DNA of 64,000 nt from Methylocella tundrae (GCF_038024855.1 NZ_CP139087.1:144740-208739); one strand, 5' to 3'; counted from the first letter of the stretch, positions 54,043 through 62,678 are shown. The notes: generated by a model from the sequence alone, not told the origin. A program made the numbers and translations.

Positions 54043-56397
54043 TCATTCCGCTGCCTTCGCGAGCGCCGCGCGCACGTCCTTCGCGGCTGCGACCATGTTG
54101 ACGAGCGCGGGACGCACCTCTTCCCATTTGCGGGTTTTGAGGCCACAGTCAGGATTGACCCAGATCTGGTCAGGCGTCAGGCTCTTCGTCGCCTTGACGA
54201 GGAGTTCGGTCATCTCGCCGACAGGCGGCACGCGCGGCGAATGAATATCGTAGACGCCCGGGCCGATTTCGTTCGGATAGCGATAGGCGACAAAGGCGTC
54301 GAGCAACTCCATTTTCGAGCGCGAGGTTTCGATTGAGATCACGTCGGCGTCCATGGCGCCGATGGACTGGATGATGTCGTTAAACTCCGAATAGCACATA
54401 TGCGTGTGGATCTGCGTGTCGTCTCTTACGCCCGAAGCGGCGAGCCGGAAGCATTCCACCGCCCAGGCGAGATAGGCCGGCCAGTCGGCGCGCCGCAGAG
54501 GCAAGCCTTCGCGAATCGCCGGCTCGTCGATCTGGATGATCCGGATGCCCGCGGCCTCGAGATCGGTTACTTCGTCCCGCAGCGCCAGCGCGATCTGGCG
54601 GCAGACCTCAGACCTTGGAAGATCATCGCGGACGAAGGACCATTGCATCATCGTCACCGGGCCGGTGAGCATTCCCTTCATCGGCCGCTTCGTCAGCGAT
54701 TGCGCGTAGGTCGACCACGCGACGGTCATTTGTTTCGGGCGCGACACGTCGCCGAAGATGATCGGAGGACGGACATAGCGGGAGCCGTAACTTTGCACCC
54801 AGCCGTGTTGGGTAAACACGTAGCCTGAGAGCTGTTCTCCGAAATACTGCACCATATCGTTGCGCTCGAACTCGCCATGCACGAGCACGTCCAGGCCGAT
54901 TTCCTCCTGCCAGCGCACCGCTTCTTTCGTCTCCGCGCGCAGGAATGCGTCGTAGTCCGCATCCGTGAGCGCTCCCTTGGCGTGAGCGGCGCGCGCCTTG
55001 CGCACTTCCGGCGTCTGCGGGAAGGAGCCGATCGTCGTTGTTGGGAAATCCGGCAGATCGAGCGCGCGCCGCTGCCATTCGCGGCGAATCTCAAACGGGC
55101 TCGCCCGCTCAGCCATCTGACGCGCGATTGCAGCGATGCGGGCCGCGACCGCCGGATCATGCACTTTCTTTGACGCCGCACGGGCGGCGAAGGCTCTGGC
55201 CGAATCGGCGATCGTCGCGGCGATAGCATCTCCACCGCCGGCGAGCGCCCTGCCGAGCGTCGCAAGCTCGCCCATTTTCTGCACGGAGAAGGCGAGCCAG
55301 TTCTTCAGGTCGGGGTCGAGGTCCGTCTCGAGATCAAGGTCGATCGGAACGTGCAACAGCGAACAGGATGACGCAATCTCGATATGATCCGGCCCTCGCT
55401 TGGCGACGACTGGCGCGAGGCGATCGAGGATCGAGGGAATGTTCGCCCGCCAGATGTTGCGGCCGTCGATCACGCCCAGGGACAGAACAAGGCCGCGCGG
55501 CGCCCGCGCGAGAACAGCGTCGAGCTGCTCCGGCGCACGCACGAGGTCGAGATGGAGGCCGGCGACCGGGAGAGCGAGCGCATCGGCGAGATTATCGCCG
55601 AGGCCGCCGAAATATGAGGTCAGCATGAGCTTCAGCGCGGGCGATGCGTGGGCGAACATGCCGTAAGCCGCGCGCAACGCCTGCCGCGTCGCGTCGTCGA
55701 GATCGAGAACGAGACAGGGCTCGTCGATCTGAACCCATTCGGCGCCATTGGCCTTGAGGCGGCGCAGGACATCGACATAGACCGGCAGCAGGTTGGCGAG
55801 CAAAGACAGCGGATCGAGAGCCGGATCCTTGCTCTTGCCAAGCTTGAGAAAAGTCACCGGCCCCAGGAGGACGGGGCGGGTTTGATAGCCAAGCGCCTTC
55901 GCCTCGACATATTCATCGACCGGTTTCGTCGAGGCGAGCGTGAAGACCTGCCCCTTCGTAAATTCAGGCGTCAGATAATGATAGTTGGTGTCAAACCACT
56001 TGGTCATTTCGAGCGCTGGAACGCCATGCGAATGGGCGCCGCAGCCGCTGGCGCAGGCCGCGCCTTGGGTCTCGCCTTCGGATCCTCGCGCAAGGGCGAA
56101 GTAGGTTGCAAGCGAGACCTTGCCGCCGTTCCAGCCGTAAGCGTCCGGTATGGCGCCCACCATGACGCTCGTGTCCAGCACGTGATCGTATAGAGAGAAA
56201 TCATTCGACGGAATGTTCGTTACGCCGAGCGCGCGCTGACGCGCCCAGTTGGCGGCGCGAAGACCTGCCGCGGCCTCAAGCAGCGCAGCCTCGCCGGATT
56301 TGCCGGACCAGAAGCTTTCCAACGCGAATTTGAGTTCGCGGCGCGGACCGATTCGCGGCGTTCCGAGCGTACTGACGGGAAGAGAAGGAATAGACAT
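54043..56397 (-). CDS. metE: Cobalamin-independent methionine synthase
   Basis: A 784-residue MetE, which transfers the methyl group of 5-methyltetrahydropteroyl-tri-glutamate to homocysteine without B12. The N-terminal barrel starts LGTPRIGPRRELKFALESFW. The C-terminal barrel begins LPDFPTTTIGSFPQTPEVRKAR and carries the zinc/homocysteine site: IHTHMCYSEF (His, Cys), Glu in DVISIETSRSKME and the last Cys in IWVNPDCGLKTRKWEE. I chose ATG 56397; the frame continues upstream through the riboswitch leader. A cobalamin riboswitch precedes it, so it is expressed when B12 is low. It converges on nrdAB, which carries a related leader. Confidence 0.95.
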   Translation of the reverse strand: MSIPSLPVSTLGTPRIGPRRELKFALESFWSGKSGEAALLEAAAGLRAANWARQRALGVTNIPSNDFSLYDHVLDTSVMVGAIPDAYGWNGGKVSLATYFALARGSEGETQGAACASGCGAHSHGVPALEMTKWFDTNYHYLTPEFTKGQVFTLASTKPVDEYVEAKALGYQTRPVLLGPVTFLKLGKSKDPALDPLSLLANLLPVYVDVLRRLKANGAEWVQIDEPCLVLDLDDATRQALRAAYGMFAHASPALKLMLTSYFGGLGDNLADALALPVAGLHLDLVRAPEQLDAVLARAPRGLVLSLGVIDGRNIWRANIPSILDRLAPVVAKRGPDHIEIASSCSLLHVPIDLDLETDLDPDLKNWLAFSVQKMGELATLGRALAGGGDAIAATIADSARAFAARAASKKVHDPAVAARIAAIARQMAERASPFEIRREWQRRALDLPDFPTTTIGSFPQTPEVRKARAAHAKGALTDADYDAFLRAETKEAVRWQEEIGLDVLVHGEFERNDMVQYFGEQLSGYVFTQHGWVQSYGSRYVRPPIIFGDVSRPKQMTVAWSTYAQSLTKRPMKGMLTGPVTMMQWSFVRDDLPRSEVCRQIALALRDEVTDLEAAGIRIIQIDEPAIREGLPLRRADWPAYLAWAVECFRLAASGVRDDTQIHTHMCYSEFNDIIQSIGAMDADVISIETSRSKMELLDAFVAYRYPNEIGPGVYDIHSPRVPPVGEMTELLVKATKSLTPDQIWVNPDCGLKTRKWEEVRPALVNMVAAAKDVRAALAKAAE

Positions 56398-56519
56398 CGG
56401 CTTACCCCAAAATGTTTGGGGGCAAAGGCCAAAGCGGACGCTGAGCAGCCGCCAGCGAAATGCCGGCGGATCGCACGCGAACCACCGGGACACCCCGCCC
56501 AGGGACGATATGGCGCCGC

Positions 56520-56670
56520 GGCAGGTCTCCTGGCTCACGGGTCGTCGCCTCCGTCCGGCCTTCCCGAAGCCGATCGGCCTCAGTGACGCATGGTGGACTT
56601 CGGCTCGCCGCTTACAGTTGCGGGGGCAGCTCCGGCATTGCCTTGCGGCGCACCGGATTCCCTCTTAGCT
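56520..56670 (-). promoter_or_regulatory. Cobalamin riboswitch upstream of metE
   Basis: On the minus strand: GAGGGAATCCGGTGCGCC, GGAGCTGCCCCCGCAACTGTA, the GTCACTGAGGCC block, GGGAAGGCC and the B12 box AGCCAGGAGACCTGCC. The leader between this element and the ATG shares long identical stretches with the nrdA leader, so one copy arose from the other. Confidence 0.93.
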
Positions 56671-56925
56671 CTGACGCCCCCGGGGGGCTCAGAGAACCGT
56701 GGCGAAATCAACTTACCGGCACGGCTCGATCCAAGTCAAGGCAAATATAAGGATATCCTTATGTGATTATGTCTACGACGCCATCGCCGCTGTGGGCGTT
56801 CGGCTCAGCGTTGCCTCGGTTTGGAGATAGTGCGAGATGTCGGTCGCCAAGCGCCGCTGCCGACTGGGCCCATCAAAAGGATGTTTCGGCCCCGGCCGCA
56901 ACAGTCAAAACGCGGCCTAACCGGG

Positions 56926-57375
56926 TTACGCGTCGGCGGCGCCCGTCTCGACGGCGGCCCTGACCTCGAAGCGGCGTCCGGCGACTTGCCCGGCTTCATA
57001 GGCGTCGACCAAAATCTACTTTCTGCGCGCCCGGCTTCTGGCCTCGAACGACAATTCGAGTTTCGCCATTTCGTCGTCGATGACGGATGTCTTCAACGGC
57101 GCGAGATCGCGTCCGGACGATATTTTATTGGCCGCGTCGCGCTCGGCTTTCATGCTTTTCAGCTTGCCTGCGATCCCGTGCGAAAGCCCGATCTGAAACG
57201 AGTTGACCGCCTTGCGGCGCTCGTCCGGGTCAAGGCCGCCGGCGAAACTCCCGAGGTAAAATGCATGATGCAGCGACCTCGCTTCGATGAACCGCAACGC
57301 GGTCTTGACGCGCCGATCGGCGTCGACGCCCGGCGCGAATCGACAAGGAAGCGGACAGCCGCCAAAGATCGTCAC
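56926..57375 (-). pseudogene. DUF2786/DUF7168-like protein with one in-frame stop
   Basis: The frame begins at 57375 and encodes RRVKTALRFIEARSLHHAFYLGSF and KAVNSFQIGLSHGIAGKLKS up to SRARRK, then a TAG at about 57015. Past that stop the same frame continues ILVDAYEAGQVAGRRFEVRA to a natural stop at 56926. The helical core plus AYEAGQ.AGRRFE tail recalls DUF2786-type proteins common on rhizobial plasmids. The N-terminal domain appears to be missing. Family assignment is tentative. Confidence 0.45.
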
Positions 57376-58511
57376 AAGATGCCCCAGGCCCGGTAGCGGC
57401 CGCGGCCGGTCATTTCGCGCAGGCCGAGTTCGGCGACCATGTCCTGCGCCGCCCGCGGGGTGACGCCGAGCGCGGCGGCGATCATGCCGGCCGAGGCGAT
57501 CGGCCGCGCCAGCATGAACTCCACGAGGGTGGGCAGTCGGGATGAGCAGCGGCGGCCCTTCAGCTTGCCCTCGAGGCGCCGCCGCGCCAGCAGCCAGCGG
57601 TCGTGGTCGGCCATCCCGGCCTCCGCGCCGGCCGCGATCGCCTCCAAAAAGGCGGTGAGCCGGACTGTGCGGTCCCTGGACCGGCGCCGCTCACGCGGAA
57701 CGAGCTTCAGCGCCGAATTCACGCAGCAAAGATGCGCCCGGGTTTTCTGGCGCGCCCGCAGCGTCGCCGCGACGAGCAGAGCGCCGAGCCAGGCCTGGCG
57801 CTCGAGCGGCGGGTTGGTCTCCCAGGCGTCCCACAGCAGGGCTGCGGCCAGAAGCGGCGGTTCGGCCGGCGCCGCGGCGCCGGCGCGCCGCCAGGCCTCC
57901 AGCTTCTCGTCACCCTCCCAATCGGGATCATAGATGAGCGGGTCGCGCGGGCCCCTCGCCCGGGCGGCGTCGCCAGCGAGGAGTTTGTCGCTGCGGTTGA
58001 GCGCGCGCTCGAGCGCGGCGAGTTCGCCGGCGAGCGGATCGGCGCCGCCGGGCAATTCCAGCGCCGCCGCGTCGGCGCCATCCAGCCCCTCCCCTACCCG
58101 GGTCGCTTCTTCCGTCCTGCTTTCGCTATCGCCGCGCAAAATTTTGAGGCCGTCCGGGCTCAAAGCCCAGTCCGGCGCGGCCCCGGCGATCTGGCGGCGC
58201 GTCCGCAGCACCGCCTGGGCGCGGGTCACCTCGTGGGTCGGCGACCTTATGTCCATGCGGGCGTCGTGCAGCACGAGGTCCTCGAGCATGACGAGCTCGC
58301 CGGCGAGCCAGAGGCTGGCGCAGGCGTCCCCAAAATGCGACCGGCTAACGAACCCCTCTCGAATCTGGCTCGCGCGGACGCGCTCGTCGAGGCGGGCCAG
58401 CGCATCCTCGGCGGCGGCGAGCGGCGCCTTCAGCGCATCCAGCAAGCGCCCCTCGCCAAGTCCGCGCCAACACTCGGCCGACGCATCGGCCGCGGCATTG
58501 GCGCGCCTCAC
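57372..58511 (-). CDS. RHE_PE00001-family protein (DUF1612 plus HTH)
   Basis: A 379-residue protein of the RHE_PE00001 family. Typical parts are LDALKAPLAAAEDALARLDERVRASQIREGFVSRSHFGDACASLWLAGELVMLEDLVLHDA near the start and a C-terminal helix-turn-helix (ARPIASAGMIAAALGVTPRAAQDMVAELGLREMTGRGRYRAWGIL). It is probably DNA-binding, with unknown targets. The start is GTG 58511, overlapping the Uma2 stop by four bases. In rhizobial replicons this family occurs with ScpB-like, DUF1403 and tyrosine recombinase genes, all present in this window. Confidence 0.75.
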   Translation of the reverse strand: MRRANAAADASAECWRGLGEGRLLDALKAPLAAAEDALARLDERVRASQIREGFVSRSHFGDACASLWLAGELVMLEDLVLHDARMDIRSPTHEVTRAQAVLRTRRQIAGAAPDWALSPDGLKILRGDSESRTEEATRVGEGLDGADAAALELPGGADPLAGELAALERALNRSDKLLAGDAARARGPRDPLIYDPDWEGDEKLEAWRRAGAAAPAEPPLLAAALLWDAWETNPPLERQAWLGALLVAATLRARQKTRAHLCCVNSALKLVPRERRRSRDRTVRLTAFLEAIAAGAEAGMADHDRWLLARRRLEGKLKGRRCSSRLPTLVEFMLARPIASAGMIAAALGVTPRAAQDMVAELGLREMTGRGRYRAWGIL

Positions 58512-59083
58512 GCGAGCAGCGCGGCGACGTCGATTTCTATTCCCTTGACGAGAGCCGGCGCGAGCATGCCGCTGGTCCGGCGCTCCTGCGAAACATAGGC
58601 GCCGTCCTTGGGCTGGCGGCAGACTTCGACGGCCGCTCCCGCGATGTCGACGATCCAGACCTCGGGGACGCCGAATTTCGCGTAAAGCGCCAGCTTGCGC
58701 CCGCGATCATGGCCGAGTGAGGTTTCTGAGACTTCGATCAAGAGCAGAACGTCAGCCGCGCCGGGATGATTCGCCTGATAATCATCGGCGCGCGGCCGCA
58801 GCACCAGGAGATCGGGTTCTGGCTCGTTATAGGAATCGAGGCGAAGCGGGTTTTGAACGCTGATAATGGCGAGGTCCCCGACCGCGCGGATGAACTGCCG
58901 GGTAAGACGCGTCGTGATTGCGGCATGCGGACTGCCAATCGCATTCAAATCGATAATCTCCCCGTCGATGAGTTCGACGCGATGGGGGTTTGGTAAAATG
59001 CCGGCCTCGGCCAATTTGTAATAGGCATCGACATCAAAGCGATGCTTCGTCGGAATTTGCGGACGATCAAAAATCGCGCCCAT
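58508..59083 (-). CDS. Uma2-family (DUF820) restriction-endonuclease-like protein
   Basis: A 191-residue PD-(D/E)xK-fold protein of the Uma2 family. The core shows HRVELIDGEIIDLNAIGSPHA, NEPEPDLLVLRPRADDY (catalytic Asp region), VLLLIEVSETSLGHDRGRKLALYAKFGVPEVWIVDI (Glu-x-Ser and Lys) and a C-terminal beta strand. The nuclease residues appear intact. Natural targets of Uma2 proteins are largely unknown. It is coupled to the RHE_PE00001-type gene. Confidence 0.85.
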   Translation of the reverse strand: MGAIFDRPQIPTKHRFDVDAYYKLAEAGILPNPHRVELIDGEIIDLNAIGSPHAAITTRLTRQFIRAVGDLAIISVQNPLRLDSYNEPEPDLLVLRPRADDYQANHPGAADVLLLIEVSETSLGHDRGRKLALYAKFGVPEVWIVDIAGAAVEVCRQPKDGAYVSQERRTSGMLAPALVKGIEIDVAALLA

Positions 59084-59403
59084 GGGGGGATCCTTTCTGA
59101 TCAGGAGAGTCTAAGACGAGCCTTCGAAATCGGCAAGAGAGGGCGCCGGTTCCGGCTCCTCCTTCATGGGGACAGATCGCGGGATCGCGATTTTCCGTTG
59201 ATGCGCCTCATTTGGTCCCTTGGGCCACTTGATCGGAAGGCTAAGGGTCCGTTGCCCGCTTCGGCTGGACTCTTAAACGTCAAGCCGGCCCCAGCGTCCC
59301 TTGATAATTTAAAGCATATTGATAAATAAAGTAAAAATAGTTAAAAGGAAGCGAATGAAGACATCGCTTCCGTCACCCGGGAAGCCGTTTCCGGAGTTTA
59401 TCA

Positions 59404-59430
59404 CCATCGATAAGTATAGCTTATCGATGG
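59404..59430. repeat. Perfect 11-bp palindrome
   Basis: CCATCGATAAG and CTTATCGATGG flank TATAG. It lies just after an AT-rich stretch (59308-59345) in the 600-base gap between the Uma2 gene and the antitoxin. It may be a recombination, partition or replication site, or a protein operator. No gene is supported in 59084-59684. Confidence 0.5.
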
Positions 59431-59533
59431 CGACGGCGTTTGGCGCGATTCGGCCGGGTTTTGGCGGAATTTGGCCTGCCGCGGGCGCGATTTTAGGCGC
59501 CTCGGGCGGAATTTCGGGACCATGCGGCCGAAC

Positions 59534-59577
59534 CCGGGCCACATCCGGGCCACATCCGGGCCACATCCGGGCCACAT
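59534..59577. repeat. Tandem 11-bp iterons
   Basis: Four perfect head-to-tail copies of CCGGGCCACAT followed by a partial fifth. The 11-base spacing is close to one helical turn, so bound proteins would line up on one face of the DNA. Iteron-like arrays beside AT-rich DNA and palindromes occur at plasmid origins and partition loci. Confidence 0.6.
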
Positions 59578-59684
59578 CCGGGCCGCGCCCGCCTCCGCTC
59601 CGGATTCCGTCCCGGTCGCCCCTTGCGGATGAGCCGCGGCGCGCATATGGTTATTATAGTCATGATAGTCACATGAGGTCCGCC

Positions 59685-59963
59685 ATGCCCGCTCCCGACA
59701 AAACCGCTGCCCCGGCCGCCGGCGCCTGGACGCTCGCCAGCGCCAAGGCGCGCCTCTCCGAAGTGGTCGAGCGCGCCCAGGCCTCGCCTCAGCTCATCAC
59801 CCGCAACGGCAAGCCGGCCGCCGTGATCGTCTCGGCCGAGGAATGGGCGAAGAAGACCCTCCGAAAAGGCACGCTCGCCGAGTTCCTGCTCGCCTCTCCG
59901 CTTCGCGGCGCCGGGCTCGACCTCGAGCGCCAGCGCGACGCGCCGCGCGACATCGCCCTATGA
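59685..59963 (+). CDS. Phd/YefM-family antitoxin
   Basis: A 92-residue antitoxin with the Phd fold: WTLASAKARLSEVVERAQASPQLITRNGKPAAVIVSAEEW (about residues 13-52), followed by a toxin-binding tail. I chose ATG 59685 because GAGG sits seven bases upstream; ATG 59673 is in frame. Its stop overlaps the toxin start (ATGA). The upstream ATAGTCATGATAGTCA direct repeat is a likely autoregulatory operator. Confidence 0.85.
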   Translation: MPAPDKTAAPAAGAWTLASAKARLSEVVERAQASPQLITRNGKPAAVIVSAEEWAKKTLRKGTLAEFLLASPLRGAGLDLERQRDAPRDIAL

Positions 59964-60382
59964 ATTTCCTTCTCGACACGAATGTGCTGTCGGAGGCGCA
60001 GCGGCCAACGCCAAGCGCCAGAGCCCTCGCCTGGCTCGACGCCATCGACGAGGACCGCGTCTTCCTGAGCGTCGCCTCGATCGCCGAGCTCCGGCGCGGC
60101 GTCGCCTTGCTTGATGAGGGCCGCCGCCGCTCGGCGCTCGCCGCCTGGCTCGCCAATGATCTTCCGGCGCGGTTTGGCGGCCGGATTCTCCCAATCGATC
60201 AGGCGGTTGCGGAGCGCTGGGGCGACCTGATGGCCGAGAGCCGGAAAACCGGGACCGCGCTCTCCGCCATGGACGGTTTTTTCGCGGCGACGGCGCTCGC
60301 CAGGGAGCTCACGCTCGTCACCCGCAACGTCAAGGATTTTGCGCCTTTCGGCGTGGCTTTGCTCAACCCCTGGGAGGATTGA
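59960..60382 (+). CDS. PIN-domain toxin (VapC/FitB type)
   Basis: A 140-residue PIN ribonuclease. The acidic metal-binding residues lie in MNFLLDTNVLSEAQRP (Asp), VASIAELRRGV (Glu), TALSAMDGFFAATALA (Asp) and LVTRNVKDFAPFGV (Asp). Such toxins cut tRNA or rRNA when freed from the antitoxin. It is coupled to the Phd-like antitoxin by a four-base overlap, so the pair is a complete type II system that could stabilise the replicon. Confidence 0.9.
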   Translation: MNFLLDTNVLSEAQRPTPSARALAWLDAIDEDRVFLSVASIAELRRGVALLDEGRRRSALAAWLANDLPARFGGRILPIDQAVAERWGDLMAESRKTGTALSAMDGFFAATALARELTLVTRNVKDFAPFGVALLNPWED

Positions 60383-60484
60383 GGGAAAACCGGCCCGACC
60401 GCCGGACGCCGCCTCGATCGGGGACCTTCTTGTAGGCCGCCTCTCGCCGGGAGCCAGGGGGCCGCGGACGCCCGGCCCGAATCG

Positions 60485-61069
60485 TCAGGGGCCGAGTCCG
60501 GGACGCCGGTAGAAGATGACGCGCCCGTTCGGCGCGAGCTGGCTCAGAAAGTCGAAATCGCGGACGTTGGCGGTGAGCACGCTGGCGCCGAGCAGCCGCG
60601 CCTGCAGAAAGATCAGCGCATCATTGAGGAGCTTTCGCTCGTGCCCCGCCCCGCGCGGCAGACCGCTCAGGCGAAACAGCGCGCCGGCGAGCAGGCCGGC
60701 CTCGCCCCAGGCGGCGCTCTCCGGCGCGTGGAGGCGCCGCCCGGGAATGTCGGCGAAGACGTCGCCGATCGTTTTCAGGACCGTTTTGGTGGAGGAATGG
60801 GCGGGATCCAGCCGCCCGAAGGCATGCGTCAGTTCGGCGAGGCAGACGGCCGAATGATAGCAGACCCGATAGGACAGCAGCGCGTCCGCCGCCTCGGGCG
60901 TGCGGCCCTGCAGCACGTCGAGATAGACGCACGTATCGAGCAGCAGCGCGCCGCCGATCAAGGGCGCGTCCTCGGCCCAGAACAGATCGCCGTCCGGTCG
61001 GCGCCGCAGCGGCTCGGTTCGCTTTTGCGGTTTCAGCGTGCGCAGAGACCCGGCAAGATCAAAGCTCAA
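60485..61069 (-). CDS. PIN-domain toxin, second system
   Basis: A PIN-like protein of about 195 residues. The core is LLDTCVYLDVLQGRTPEAADAL (Asp), VCYHSAVCLAELTHAFGR (Glu), KLLNDALIFLQARLLGASVLTANVRDFDFL (two Asp). A longer N-terminal segment (SFDLAGSLRTLKPQKRTEPLRRRPDG) precedes the PIN fold. No ATG is suitably placed; the TTG at 61069 would overlap the antitoxin stop by 11 bases and is my best guess, so the start is uncertain. It is a probable ribonuclease toxin with the gene just upstream as antitoxin. Confidence 0.7.
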   Translation of the reverse strand: MSFDLAGSLRTLKPQKRTEPLRRRPDGDLFWAEDAPLIGGALLLDTCVYLDVLQGRTPEAADALLSYRVCYHSAVCLAELTHAFGRLDPAHSSTKTVLKTIGDVFADIPGRRLHAPESAAWGEAGLLAGALFRLSGLPRGAGHERKLLNDALIFLQARLLGASVLTANVRDFDFLSQLAPNGRVIFYRRPGLGP

Positions 61070-61355
61070 GATCGAGGTCCGGCGGGACGCTTCCCTTGCG
61101 CCGTACCAGCCGCGCGCCAAAGTCGTCTTCGAGCGCCAGACGCGCCAGGGCGAGCTCCAGGAGTTCGGTGTCCGAGGCGACATGCGCGCGCTGCTTGGCG
61201 GCTTCGATCAGGCTCGCCGGCACGCGGCCCGACAGGCGGGCGCTTTTGGCCGAGCCCAGCAGGCCGACGGCCCGCGCCTGATCGAGCACGAGCCGATTGC
61301 GCGCCCGCGCGATCTCCTCCTCCGTGGTAGGCGCCGGGGGCGCATGCGCCGTCAT
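61059..61355 (-). CDS. Putative antitoxin of the second PIN system
   Basis: A 98-residue protein, acidic N-terminus (APTTEEEIARARNRLVLDQARAV), then SARLSGRVPASLIEAAKQRAHVASDTELLELALARLALEDDFG, which resembles a ribbon-helix-helix-type DNA-binding segment. I chose the second ATG (61355) because AAGGAG lies six bases before it; ATG 61361 abuts that site. Overlap with the PIN gene supports an antitoxin role. The family is not certain. Confidence 0.65.
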   Translation of the reverse strand: MTAHAPPAPTTEEEIARARNRLVLDQARAVGLLGSAKSARLSGRVPASLIEAAKQRAHVASDTELLELALARLALEDDFGARLVRRKGSVPPDLDLEL

Positions 61356-61511
61356 GGCCATCTCCTTCTGTTAAACAAATACTATGAAATGTTCAACAAG
61401 AGCGCAAGCCCGTGGGGGAAAAGACCATTTCGCGGGCCGGATGCGCCGATTCACGCGGCGGCCCGAAGCGGCTATGCTGACGCGACGTTTGAGTCGGCCC
61501 AAGGACGACAA

Positions 61512-62678
61512 ATGACCGCCCCCTCCCCTGCCCGTTCGCGCAATCCCGTCACGCGCCGCGCGCTAGAGCTCGATGCCCTCGCGGCGATCCTGCCGATGGA
61601 CCGGCGCGACCGGCTCGCCGAGATCCTGACCGACGACGACGTCGCCACCTTAAAACATCTGGCCAGGGAAGGCATGGGCGAGAACAGCCTGCGCGCGCTC
61701 GCCTCCGATCTCGCCTATCTCGAGGCCTGGGCTTTGGCGTCGACCGGTAGCCCCCTGCCCTGGCCGGCGCCCGAAGCGCTGGCGCTGAAATTCGTCGCGC
61801 ATCATCTTTGGGATCCTGCCCGGCGTGAGAGCGAGCCAGCTCATGGCATGCCGTCCGAGGTGGCGGACTCCTTGCGGGCGCGCGATCTCTTACGGGTCGA
61901 AGGACCGCATGCGCCGGCGACGGTGCGTCGGCGCCTCGCCAGCTGGTCGACCCTGCATCACTGGAAGGGAGCGTTGGGCCCGTTCAAATCGCCTGCGCTG
62001 CGTTCGGCGCTCCGGCTTTCGGTGCGCGCGACGGCGCGGCCGCGCATGCGCAAAAGCCAGCGCGCGGTGACGCGCGACGTGCTCGAGGCCTTGCTCGCCA
62101 CCTGCGGCTCCGACCGGCTGGCGGATACGCGCGACGCCGCGCTGCTTCTGGTCGCCTTCGCCTCCGGCGGGCGGCGGCGCAGCGAAGTGGCGGCCCTGCG
62201 CGTCGAGCAGCTCGTCGAGGAACAAGCGGTCCTCGAAGACCCGAGCGAGCCAAATTCGCCGGCGCTGCCGTGTCTTTCGATCCGCCTTGGCCGCACCAAG
62301 ACGGCCGAGGCCGACGCCGACGCCCGTGTGCTTCTGGTTGGTCGTCCGGTAGAGGCGCTGCGGGAATGGCTTCTGCGCGCCGACATCGAGAAAGGCGCGA
62401 TCTTTCGGGCGATCGACCAATGGGGCGGGCTCGACGACAGGGCGCTGACGCCGCAGGCGGTGAATGCGATCCTGAAACGGCGCGTCGCGGCGGCGGGTCT
62501 CGATCCGAAGCTTTACTCGGCGCATGGGCTGCGTTCGGGCTATCTGACCGAGGCGGCCAGGGCAGGGGTGTCGCTGCCGGAGGCCATGCAGCAATCGCAG
62601 CACCGCTCGGTGCAGCAGGCAGCGAGCTATTACAATGACGCCGAGCGGCGGCTCGGGAAGGCCGCGCGGCTGGTTTAG
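61512..62678 (+). CDS. Tyrosine-type site-specific recombinase
   Basis: A 388-residue integrase. The N-terminal SAM-like DNA-binding domain (about 45-150) has GMGENSLRALASDLAYLEAWAL. The catalytic domain shows FASGGRRRSEVAALRVEQL (Arg I), SAHGLRSGYLTEAARAG (His-x-x-Arg) and MQQSQHRSVQQAASYYNDAE (second His and the nucleophile Tyr). It belongs to the type found on rhizobial plasmids near DUF1403 and RHE_PE00001 genes. It might resolve replicon dimers or drive integration. Two similar palindromes lie within 340 bases downstream and could be its sites. Confidence 0.9.
   Translation: MTAPSPARSRNPVTRRALELDALAAILPMDRRDRLAEILTDDDVATLKHLAREGMGENSLRALASDLAYLEAWALASTGSPLPWPAPEALALKFVAHHLWDPARRESEPAHGMPSEVADSLRARDLLRVEGPHAPATVRRRLASWSTLHHWKGALGPFKSPALRSALRLSVRATARPRMRKSQRAVTRDVLEALLATCGSDRLADTRDAALLLVAFASGGRRRSEVAALRVEQLVEEQAVLEDPSEPNSPALPCLSIRLGRTKTAEADADARVLLVGRPVEALREWLLRADIEKGAIFRAIDQWGGLDDRALTPQAVNAILKRRVAAAGLDPKLYSAHGLRSGYLTEAARAGVSLPEAMQQSQHRSVQQAASYYNDAERRLGKAARLV

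Noticed and set aside
57603..58598. 331-codon plus-strand open frame
   Set aside because: Antisense to the RHE_PE00001-type gene and biased to Arg, Gly and Pro with no domain.
59534..59577. Possible CRISPR array
   Set aside because: The repeats are 11 bases head-to-tail with no spacers and no cas genes nearby.
59319..59684. Open frame fused upstream of the Phd-type antitoxin
   Set aside because: It covers iterons and an AT-rich stretch and has no family match; the antitoxin has its own GAGG site before ATG 59685.
61038..61511. N-terminal extension of the tyrosine recombinase frame
   Set aside because: It runs antisense through the second toxin-antitoxin pair and lacks domain sequence; ATG 61512 fits the family.
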